A stretch of 6,425 bases of DNA from JALQUL01 sp964556425. GTDB lineage: Bacteria; Pseudomonadota; Gammaproteobacteria; Burkholderiales; Burkholderiaceae_C. The stretch is taken from assembly GCA_964556425.1 (NCBI GenBank), contig CAZKWC010000106.1:1-6425 (forward strand). The letters run 5' to 3'. Below are positions 1 to 5,859 of the stretch, in pieces. How positions within the stretch are numbered: the stretch's first letter is position 1; every line of letters begins with the position of its first letter. The translations under genes and the position numbers were made by a program. The notes under the pieces were generated by a model. That model was not told the DNA's origin. It did not search any database and saw nothing but the letters and a program-made list of their open reading frames with translations.

Positions 1-386
1 CAGAAGAAAACCCAAGCGAAGTAGAAGCCAACATTAGGCAAGTTATTACAGAGGCAGCAGCATTAACTCAAGGTGTTACGGTCGATATCAAACGTATTTT
101 ATTAGCCAATGCACTTCAACCCTTACCAGGCAACCAGTCTTTGGTGAGTGCACTACAAAATCATGGTGAACAAGTTTTTGGTGAACCTATACCTGCTTTA
201 GGTACTCCCCTTTACACCGATGTAAGATTATTCTGCGAAGCAGGTATTCCTGGTGTTATTTACGGAGCAGGTCCACGTACCGTTTTAGAGTCTCATGCCA
301 AACGAGCAGATGAAAGATTAGAACTTGAAGACTTACGCAAAGCCACCAAAGTAGTGGCTCGTACATTGTTAGATTTATTAAGCTAA
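1..386 (+). CDS. M20-family metallopeptidase (ArgE/DapE-like), C-terminal part only
   Basis: This is the last 127 codons of a gene whose start lies left of the window. The reading frame is open from base 3 and ends at TAA 384-386; the ATG/GTG-type codons inside the fragment are internal. The fragment shows the end of an M20 (acetylornithine deacetylase / succinyl-diaminopimelate desuccinylase-like) catalytic domain: 'TPLYTDVRLF', then 'AGIPGVIYGAGPRTVLESH', then 'AKRADERLELEDLRKA' and a final helix. In this family the His of the late 'H..(A)DE' motif (codon 294-296) is a zinc ligand, and the preceding Gly-rich turn lines the active site. The family hydrolyses amide bonds of acylated amino acids or small peptides in the cytoplasm. 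The exact substrate cannot be told from this piece. The upstream residues (about codons 1-50 of the fragment) fit the end of the dimerisation lid domain. The assignment to M20 is firm and the subfamily is open. Confidence 0.88.
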   Translation, partial: EENPSEVEANIRQVITEAAALTQGVTVDIKRILLANALQPLPGNQSLVSALQNHGEQVFGEPIPALGTPLYTDVRLFCEAGIPGVIYGAGPRTVLESHAKRADERLELEDLRKATKVVARTLLDLLS

Positions 387-396
387 ACAATTAGGC

Positions 397-436
397 AAAA
401 AAAAACCTCAACTTTGATATGCATTCAAAGTTGAGG
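397..436 (-). terminator. Strong intrinsic terminator for the convergent small gene, possibly bidirectional
   Basis: A perfect 12-bp stem (406-417 pairs with 425-436, arm CCTCAACTTTGA) closes a 7-base loop (TATGCAT). On the + strand it is preceded by nine A (397-405), so reading the - strand the hairpin is followed by nine T, the classic Rho-independent layout. It therefore terminates the gene at 516-827. On the + strand it lies about 20 bases after the M20 stop codon and is followed only by an AT-rich stretch without a T-run, so termination in that direction is plausible but weaker. Confidence 0.9.
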
Positions 437-515
437 TAAATTAAATAAAAAATAATTTTTAAATACTATCTTTTATTTATAGTGATTTTATATTTTTAAA
501 CTCTTTTTTAACCAA

Positions 516-827
516 TTACTGTAAGTTGTTAGTGGATTCATTTAAAGAAATTAATGCTGATTTTGCCTTTGCAATTTCAACAGAATCGTATCGAGCTTTC
601 CAACCCGATACGCGAGTCGCTTTTAACAAACCTGTTTTTGGAATACCAACAGTAATAGTTCTTGTTTCATCTTGAACTCGATCTTCTACAATAAAAGCCC
701 CTTCTATTATATTTTGAGCCATGACAGAAGAAGCACCCAAAGACAAACCTACCAAAACCACAATGGTGCTTAAACGAGATAAAACATTGGCTTTAGTTGT
801 TAATTGATTAACGATAATAAAGTTCAT
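516..827 (-). CDS. Small secreted (periplasmic) protein of unknown function
   Basis: This gene encodes 103 residues that I do not recognise as a named family. The N-terminus is a Sec-type signal peptide: a long polar start with Lys13 and Arg18, a hydrophobic core around residues 20-34, and an Ala-X-Ala cleavage site ('SSVMA' before Gln38). The mature protein is about 66 residues, mixed charged and polar, with no cysteine and no membrane segment, so a soluble periplasmic protein is likely. The ATG at 825-827 is the only sensible start, because the next Met is at the cleavage site. A GGA lies six bases upstream ('TTGGAATTTATATG') as a weak ribosome binding site. It lies 209 bp downstream of the MipA-like gene on the same strand, and a strong terminator follows its stop. 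The signal peptide ending is almost identical to that of the MipA-like neighbour. The gene is probably real, given the signal peptide and terminator. Function is unknown. Confidence 0.72.
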   Translation of the reverse strand: MNFIIVNQLTTKANVLSRLSTIVVLVGLSLGASSVMAQNIIEGAFIVEDRVQDETRTITVGIPKTGLLKATRVSGWKARYDSVEIAKAKSALISLNESTNNLQ

Positions 828-1036
828 ATAAATTCCAAAAATCCGGTAGGTTTAAAAGTGAAACGTAACAAAATCTGACTGATTGTGATGTTATCAAATT
901 TAAAACTATACAAAGTAATGGAATTTACTGATCTGTGACTTTATTTGCAGTTTTTCAATTAATTCGATAGGAATTAAGCGTTATGTTGTTTTTTGTAATG
1001 TGACAAATATTGTCGTTTGAGGTTTTTAGTTCCCAA
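828..1036. other. Intergenic region between the MipA-like gene and the small secreted-protein gene
   Basis: This is 209 bp of AT-rich DNA with no credible ORF. It holds two short perfect palindromes: GACAA-ATA-TTGTC at 1002-1014, just past the MipA-like stop, and TGAT-GTT-ATCA at 886-896, about 60-70 bp before the small gene's start. Neither has a T-run to make it a terminator. Reading the - strand, a TATAGT hexamer (903-908) could be a -10 box for the small gene, but no -35 box is convincing. A separate promoter for the small gene is possible, since the gap is long for a single operon. Confidence 0.4.
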
Positions 1037-1942
1037 TTATTTGGCTCTGGTTTCAGATTCCCAAAATAAATAATTTAAACCCAAGAAAAACGAAAAACCA
1101 TTCTTTTCTTTTACCAAAGGACTGTCTTGATTAGCCGCCCCATTCACTGTTTCGTAACGAACTGCACCCAATAAACGCAGTTGAGGTGTAACAGCTTTTG
1201 TAACACCTAAATTAGCCCGCCAACTTAACAAGCCCGCTTTCGCTTTGTAAGCAGCCCTATTGGCCGTCACAAATTCTGGGTCAACTTGGTAATAATTAGC
1301 CAAGTATTTTTGGTCAGCAAATACTGGCCCAATACTCGCTTCGTAAGACCAACCTGCCGGGTCTCTTCGTTCGTAGCTAATATGTGGATTTAAACTTAAA
1401 CCTTCGTAGCCAAATTTATCAGACAAATTAAGCGCTGCGCGTACCGGCACATTGAGATAAATATTAGCTTCTTTTAACTTATGAACTGTGATTTTGGCAG
1501 AAGGGCCAACATCTAAAATAGTACCCAAATTAGGCATACCAGCTCGCTCTGGAACTTCATCAGCGTCAGAACCAAAATTAAGACCTAAATCTAAATCTAA
1601 CTTAAAGTTATCTTGTTTAATCGTACTGACCTTGGCACCACGCCTATCAATTTGAAATTTTTCGCCTCGATAGACAAAATAAGGAACCACCAAATTGGTT
1701 TGGGTAGTAAAACTTGCGCCAGGATAAGCAGGTTGAGAAAAATGACCCACAAAACCATAAATTGACCAAAGTGCAGGTTTAGCTTCAGGGCTTGGGGTGG
1801 TAGTAGCCGTACTAGAAGGGTTTACAGCCGTTTCTTGGGCCATCACAGAAGCAGCCGCACACGACAGCACAGTTAATGCAAAAAGTGTTTTATAGGGCAT
1901 TAAATTAGTTTTGAAACTAAAAGCGGTCAAAAAGGCGTGCAT
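1037..1942 (-). CDS. MipA/OmpV family outer-membrane protein
   Basis: The product is an outer-membrane beta-barrel protein of the MipA/OmpV family (MltA-interacting scaffold proteins and relatives, some linked to murein hydrolase assembly or outer-membrane permeability). Evidence is the signal peptide 'MPYKTLFALTVLSCAAASVM' ending A-Q, a Ser/Thr/Pro-rich linker, then the family pattern in order: aromatic 'GFVGHFSQPAYPGA', 'VVPYFVYRGEKFQIDRRGAK', a Leu/Asp-alternating strand 'NFKLDLDLGLNFG', an Arg-Ala-Gly-Met segment ('VPERAGMPNLG'), 'GPSAKITV', a paired strand region, and a C-terminal strand 'FSFFLGLNYLF'. Length (about 300 aa) suits the family. Three Met codons could start it: 1957, 1942 and 1900. 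I chose 1942 because it has GGA six bases upstream, the same spacing as the small gene next door. The signal peptide alone would fit 1900. It is transcribed divergently from the giant gene, and no terminator is visible after its stop. Family call is confident; the biological partner is unknown. Confidence 0.88.
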   Translation of the reverse strand: MHAFLTAFSFKTNLMPYKTLFALTVLSCAAASVMAQETAVNPSSTATTTPSPEAKPALWSIYGFVGHFSQPAYPGASFTTQTNLVVPYFVYRGEKFQIDRRGAKVSTIKQDNFKLDLDLGLNFGSDADEVPERAGMPNLGTILDVGPSAKITVHKLKEANIYLNVPVRAALNLSDKFGYEGLSLNPHISYERRDPAGWSYEASIGPVFADQKYLANYYQVDPEFVTANRAAYKAKAGLLSWRANLGVTKAVTPQLRLLGAVRYETVNGAANQDSPLVKEKNGFSFFLGLNYLFWESETRAK

Positions 1943-2062
1943 TGCATTTCCAATCATTACAAGAAATAAAAACAGTTTATCAAAATTTAGCTGACTGTAC
2001 CTTAAATAATTAAAATTACAAAATGCAGGTTTAATAGTGTTTCATAACCGCTAGCAATTGGA

Positions 2063-2115
2063 GTCTAAGAGGGGGTTTTTCTTCCCCCCTGCTAAGGGGG
2101 GGCTGAGGGGGGTGG
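2063..2115 (+). repeat. G/C-rich inverted repeat, left copy
   Basis: This copy runs from GTCT (2063-2066) through two G-tracts to GGTGG (2111-2115). It contains its own hairpin: CCCCCC (2084-2089), loop TGCTAA, then a seven-G run (2096-2102). Read on the opposite strand it matches the right copy at 2154-2196 over most of its length, for example CTTCCCC-TGC-AAGGGGG in both, with a few extra bases in this copy. It looks like a dispersed REP-like or MITE-end sequence and is clearly unlike the AT-rich surroundings. Confidence 0.75.
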
Positions 2116-2153
2116 CTGTTTAACAATATAAGCTTAACCACACAAAGAATTAA

Positions 2154-2196
2154 CATAACCCCCTCTAACTCCCCCTTGGCAGGGGAAGAACCAGAC
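2154..2196 (-). repeat. G/C-rich inverted repeat, right copy
   Basis: This is the second copy, inverted relative to the left one. On the + strand it reads ACCCCCTCTAACTCCCCC, then TTGGCA, then GGGGAAGAACC, and ends with AGAC (2193-2196), the complement of the GTCT that begins the left copy. It can form a small CCCC/GGGG hairpin by itself and a long stem with the left copy. The 38 bp between the copies has no coding potential, so the pair resembles a non-autonomous element of about 134 bp (2063-2196). Confidence 0.75.
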
Positions 2197-2229
2197 AACA
2201 GCAGCAAACCGACTCCACCCCAAAGTTTA

Positions 2230-2238
2230 TGATATAGT
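2230..2238 (+). promoter_or_regulatory. Possible extended -10 promoter for the giant repeat-protein gene
   Basis: TGATATAGT has the extended -10 form (TG, one base, then TATAGT, five of six matches to TATAAT). It lies just right of the inverted repeat element and about 140 bp before the GTG start, which would give a leader of roughly 130 bases. The -35 position (2210-2215, CGACTC) matches poorly. This is a guess from sequence alone. Confidence 0.3.
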
Positions 2239-2339
2239 AATATTTATACGATTAAATAAGTACTATACCAATCCAACTCTTAACAATAATCATTGCTTTT
2301 TTAGTGCGACTATAAGCAACATCCGCTTTTTCTCATATT

Positions 2340-2360
2340 GGCAGGTTCGCTTGCCGTTTT
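2340..2360 (+). promoter_or_regulatory. Leader hairpin with TTCG loop just before the giant gene
   Basis: GGCAGG (2340-2345) pairs with CTTGCC (2350-2355) with one G-U pair and a TTCG tetraloop, followed by GTTTT. It sits about 20 bases ahead of the GTG start. It could be a weak attenuator or an RNA structure that limits ribosome access. The stem is short, so this is tentative. Confidence 0.3.
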
Positions 2361-2375
2361 ACCTAGAGCATTCTC

Positions 2376-5300
2376 GTGACCTCATCTACCACCTACATCC
2401 GCACACCAGATCGATATGAAATTTTGTCTTTGCACGAGGCGCTAGAGCGTTTTCCTCAGTTCAATGCCGACATCGAAGAATACGACTCGCCGAATGTGAT
2501 ATACCTTAAGGGGGACTACGCCATAGATGGTACATGGCACGCAGCCTTAGATTCTTACTTATATGGCGATTGTTTCCTATTGATAGAGGGCAATCTGCTA
2601 CACAACGATAACACTCGATTCAATCTTTGGGTAACGGGTGACATTTACGCAGATGTACTCGGCCTTGACGAAACACTGCAATGTAAGGGTACAGTTCATG
2701 TCAAAAATTATGCTTACCTTTTTGCTGATGACCACGAAGTCAACCGTAATGGCCCCACTTTGACGCTTAACACTCCCTATGTTTTTAGTTGGTATTACAG
2801 CGTCAGCGACCTTACCATGTCAGATGACACATTAGTGTTTTTATTGTCTGAATGGGACTACAGCCATCAAAGCAACTTACCTGGTACTGTCATTCCGTGG
2901 CATGAGGGATTTTTCGTGTTGCGTGACGACTTGCAAGAGCTAATTGAGGAAGATTGGCACGATAGTTTCCCGTGGAAAACCAATAGCATCAGGAATGCTT
3001 TAAAGCGAGGCGAGTCCATACTGCGTGAGGGTGTGACCTTAGCTGGTATTCAAGCCTGCAAGGCAGCAACAGACGCTGAAAAAATGGGAGATAACAGACT
3101 TGCTTGGCTCTACTATCAAGAAGCTGCACGACTGGCACCAGCTTATTACCCTGCCGTGTTCAAGATGGGCGACATCATGTCGAAAGAAGGTGCGATTCAA
3201 CAAGCCCTGCCCTATTTAGAACGTGCTGCCAGCCTATACCCCACCGTACAGACCCATTTGCTAAACAAAGCCGCTTTTGATGCCATCATCCTGGCTTGCT
3301 GGCTAGAGCAAACTGATCGAGCTGGCGATTTGGTGAACCAATATCTGCCTCTTAATCGGCACTACAAATTGCGCCGTGCCAGAGCCGAGGTTTTGTTAAT
3401 AACAGGTTATCTAGAGCAAGCCAAGCAAGATCTGGATGCGGTAATAAGCCATGAAAGCTCCTATGGGAGCGCGATGTGGTTAAGAGGTCTGGTGGCCTGG
3501 AAACAGAGCAATCAAGACGAGGCGGCCCAATGGCAAGAGCGGGCCATATCAGAGTCCGATCTGTTTACCGCCAGCTATGAAACACATTGTTGTACCGCCT
3601 TCCTGCGCCAAAATACAATCTGCGTTGATTGGGAAACACTGAATTTAAACGACATCAAGCCCGTTCAAGATGAAGCTTGGTGGCTGGCATTGCTAAAAAG
3701 TGACCACACCCTAGCCCACCGCTTGCCCCAAACAATGAGGACACACGACTTCCTAAGCGCGCTACTAGAGCAACAGGCTAAAGACATCGCCCATTTAGTT
3801 TCATTTTTTCCACCAGAGGCATTTACCCCCACTCTGGCAATACAATTGGTGCAAGAAAATGGAAGTTGTTTGGATCATATTCCACATGAGTTGCACAGTT
3901 TGGCACTTTACCAACAAGCCAAGATTCATAAAGACAGCCATTTCCCACTATCAAGTGTACCCAAATCGTTGCTAAATGACGCAGTATGCCAACTTGCAGT
4001 CGAGCGCGGTGCTTCGCTTGAGGACGTGCCTCAATCGCTGCGTACTGAAAGAATTTGTCGCCAAGCTATTGTTACCAGTCAATATGGCTATCAAATCAAC
4101 TACGTACCAGCAGAGCTTCAAACCGAAGATATGTGGACACTGATGATTGCCTATAGCAATAACTGGTTTATTGGCAATAAAACTCCCTCACGCTACACCA
4201 CACCAGAATATTTGCAAAAAGCCTTGAAACTTAATAAGGCATTGCTACGCGAAATACCTGGAAAATTATTTGATTCAGCGACCTATACCGTCGCAGAGTC
4301 TCTTTACGGGCAAGATGCAGATTGGGCGGAAATTGTGGATCAACATAGACCACAGGCATGCATGGGTGAATACAGCGATTTTGCCGAAAGTTGCTGGCTT
4401 GTTTTTTGGGATGAAGTCAATATTTTGCAGAACATTTTAAAATCTGAGGGATATAAGTTGTTTGCCTTTGAAATACCTGATAACCGCTTTACTCAGAATA
4501 TTGCAAATGCATGCTTTGTAACTGAGCCCATTCATTTGGCTTCGATTCCAACACGGTTCATTTCCGAACAAATGTGCCAATTCTTTATTAAGCGATATCC
4601 TGATGAGCTTAAAGACGTCCCATTTGCTATGCGAACAGTTGATATCTGCGAAACCGCATTAAAGGAAGATTTTAAACAATTCGATTTAGTTCCAATACCG
4701 GTGTTTACCGAGGTAATGGCTCGCTTATATAAGAGTAAATATCGTAATAAGTTAGTTTCATTCCTATACGATAAATTTTATAAACGTACATCATTCAATG
4801 TAGCAACTGCAACCGTAGCACTTCAATATGGTCGCAGCTTGCTGATGGCACCTGCCAATACCAAGACCGCCATTCAAGTACTGTCCTCACTGTGTTCAAA
4901 AAATTGGCTCAAGCAAAAACCTGACCCTTCATTACCAGAGCATGATGATGACGAAGCTCAGGCTGAAAACTTACGTTGCCAGGCTAGCTACCTTTTGGGA
5001 TACGCCTATTTCTTAAAAGGGAATAAGTCACAAGCCGATTTAATGCAACAACGCTCTGGCATAGACAATCACTACGAGTTATTTGTTCCAGAGCAAGGTC
5101 AGGCACGAGCGGACTTTGATCAACGAGCCTTTGATAAATTAATGCATGAGTACGACCATCTTTTAGAGCAAGAGGGGCGACAAGCGCTAGCCTGGGAAAC
5201 CATTTTACAGGCACGTCAATTACTTGAGGGCAGCGGCAATACCAACCCAACGCTATGGGCCTATGTGCTAGATCGCCAGCGCTTTATTAGCTACGAATTG

Positions 5301-5720
5301 CAAGACTGGGATAACAACCTAGCAGTCTGCGAAGAAGCCGTGCGACAACTAAGTACGGTCTCACTTTGGGCTTACCTACCAGAGCACAATGTAATACGCT
5401 CTGCACTACGAGCTGCACTGCATCAATTGGGTAATGCCCCACTCGAAATAAAGGATGATCCCACTGAGGCAGAAATCATTCAAGCAGTTGAGTATATTTG
5501 GAAGGCCCTTCAACTAGTTGGCCTCACCGAAAATCAATCAGAAACTTGGCATTTCTACGATGCTCAGTTGTGGAATTTAGCTTGGTTGGCAGAGCGTGAC
5601 TCGAAATGGCAAGCCACTTTAAACCAAACCATGAAACGGGTTGCAGAATTCGATTGGCAAGAGTACCTCTACACCGATAAAGCAATTGAAATGATGAAGG
5701 CTTATACCCAAAAAACCTAA
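2376..5720 (+). CDS. Giant repeat-solenoid protein (beta-helix-like N-terminus, TPR-like helices, 'VP' repeat array)
   Basis: The product is 1114 residues with no signal peptide or membrane segment, so it is probably cytoplasmic. I do not recognise a named gene. Residues 1-39 are a short helical lead-in. Residues about 40-150 are rich in beta strands with GD/EGN/TGD turns ('YLKGDYAIDG', 'LLIEGNLLH', 'LWVTGDIYADVLGLDE', 'CKGTVHVKNYAYL'), resembling polymer-forming bactofilin-like beta-helices. Residues about 221-400 are TPR-like helix pairs ('NRLAWLYYQEAARLAPAYYP', 'GAIQQALPYLERAASLYP', 'GYLEQAKQDLDAVI'). Residues about 446-790 hold repeats of about 24-26 residues with the pattern V/I-P-x-x-L-R-T, Cys nine and Ala twelve residues after the Pro, somewhat like DUF4116-type repeats. 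Residues about 860-1015 are again TPR-like, after an acidic 'HDDDEAQAE'. The GTG at 2376 is preferred: an in-frame TAG at 2364-2366 bounds the frame, AGAG lies just upstream, and the first internal ATG (residue 148) would remove the beta region. No catalytic motif was found, so a scaffold or binding role is inferred only. Confidence 0.85.
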   Translation: MTSSTTYIRTPDRYEILSLHEALERFPQFNADIEEYDSPNVIYLKGDYAIDGTWHAALDSYLYGDCFLLIEGNLLHNDNTRFNLWVTGDIYADVLGLDETLQCKGTVHVKNYAYLFADDHEVNRNGPTLTLNTPYVFSWYYSVSDLTMSDDTLVFLLSEWDYSHQSNLPGTVIPWHEGFFVLRDDLQELIEEDWHDSFPWKTNSIRNALKRGESILREGVTLAGIQACKAATDAEKMGDNRLAWLYYQEAARLAPAYYPAVFKMGDIMSKEGAIQQALPYLERAASLYPTVQTHLLNKAAFDAIILACWLEQTDRAGDLVNQYLPLNRHYKLRRARAEVLLITGYLEQAKQDLDAVISHESSYGSAMWLRGLVAWKQSNQDEAAQWQERAISESDLFTASYETHCCTAFLRQNTICVDWETLNLNDIKPVQDEAWWLALLKSDHTLAHRLPQTMRTHDFLSALLEQQAKDIAHLVSFFPPEAFTPTLAIQLVQENGSCLDHIPHELHSLALYQQAKIHKDSHFPLSSVPKSLLNDAVCQLAVERGASLEDVPQSLRTERICRQAIVTSQYGYQINYVPAELQTEDMWTLMIAYSNNWFIGNKTPSRYTTPEYLQKALKLNKALLREIPGKLFDSATYTVAESLYGQDADWAEIVDQHRPQACMGEYSDFAESCWLVFWDEVNILQNILKSEGYKLFAFEIPDNRFTQNIANACFVTEPIHLASIPTRFISEQMCQFFIKRYPDELKDVPFAMRTVDICETALKEDFKQFDLVPIPVFTEVMARLYKSKYRNKLVSFLYDKFYKRTSFNVATATVALQYGRSLLMAPANTKTAIQVLSSLCSKNWLKQKPDPSLPEHDDDEAQAENLRCQASYLLGYAYFLKGNKSQADLMQQRSGIDNHYELFVPEQGQARADFDQRAFDKLMHEYDHLLEQEGRQALAWETILQARQLLEGSGNTNPTLWAYVLDRQRFISYELQDWDNNLAVCEEAVRQLSTVSLWAYLPEHNVIRSALRAALHQLGNAPLEIKDDPTEAEIIQAVEYIWKALQLVGLTENQSETWHFYDAQLWNLAWLAERDSKWQATLNQTMKRVAEFDWQEYLYTDKAIEMMKAYTQKT
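3711..4745 (+). repeat. Coding array of about 25-residue 'VP..LRT...C..A' units
   Basis: Within the giant protein the anchor prolines fall at residues 451, 479, 503, 529, 552, 578, 604 and 628, then 701, 725, 749 and 773 or 775, so steps are 23-28 residues. The best units are 'LSSVPKSLLNDAVCQLA', 'LEDVPQSLRTERICRQA' and 'LKDVPFAMRTVDICETA'. The 73-residue gap between 628 and 701 is about three periods, so degenerate units may bridge it into one superhelix of around 14 units. The repeats are diverged at DNA level, so the array is old or under selection for fold rather than recently amplified. Confidence 0.7.
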
Positions 5721-5732
5721 TCTTAGTAGGGC

Positions 5733-5760
5733 GGTGGCATTTAATTAATTGCCACTTTTA
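5733..5760 (+). terminator. Weak intrinsic terminator of the giant gene
   Basis: GTGGCA (5734-5739) pairs with TGCCAC (5750-5755), a G-U pair (5733/5756) may extend it, the loop is ten AT-only bases, and TTTT (5756-5759) follows. It begins 13 bases after the TAA stop. The T-run is short, so termination may be partial. It could also slow transcripts from the convergent lipoprotein gene. Confidence 0.6.
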
Positions 5761-5859
5761 ATTCGTGTGATTAGCTATAACTTAGGTAAGCACACGCAGC
5801 ATCACTTTAGTAGCTATAGAGGTTGAAGCGGGTTATTATTTGTCATTTAAAAATATTAT

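Larger units (their letters stand above)
1943..2375. other. Divergent intergenic region with an inverted repeat element
   Basis: This is over 400 bp without a gene, between the divergently transcribed MipA-like gene and the giant repeat-protein gene. The first 120 bp is AT-rich and should hold the MipA-like promoter. The best pair on the - strand is TTGCTA (2052-2057) with TATTAA (2031-2036), spacer only 15, so it is not called. The middle (about 2063-2196) is two inverted G/C-rich repeat copies. The last 150 bp is AT-rich and carries a possible extended -10 promoter and a short leader hairpin for the giant gene. No tRNA, small RNA or ORF stands out. Confidence 0.6.

Noticed and set aside
141..386. 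Treating the frame from the internal start at 141 as a complete small gene
   Set aside because: The same frame is open back to the window's left edge and encodes conserved M20 sequence before 141, so this is the tail of a longer gene.
885..897. FNR-type box (TTGAT-N4-ATCAA)
   Set aside because: The spacer is three bases, not four, and the outer TTGAT base is absent, so it does not fit the consensus.
2096..2115. G-quadruplex candidate
   Set aside because: The seven-G and six-G runs followed by GG give only three clean G3 tracts within a short span, so a three-layer quadruplex is not well supported.
2063..2196. Repeats considered as a CRISPR fragment
   Set aside because: There are only two copies, in inverted rather than direct orientation, with no spacer series and no cas genes.
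4984..5250. 88-codon open frame on the - strand inside the giant gene
   Set aside because: It lies wholly antisense to the long, well-supported repeat-protein frame, and its translation shows no signal peptide, domain or usual composition. It is a shadow.
5764..5796. CGTGTG ... CACACG inverted pair as a second terminator
   Set aside because: The loop would be 21 bases, the stem only 6 bp, and no T-run follows on either strand.
5772..5818. Direct repeat TAGCTATA at 5772-5779 and 5811-5818 as an attachment site
   Set aside because: Eight bases in AT-rich DNA is within chance expectation, and no integrase or mobile gene is nearby.
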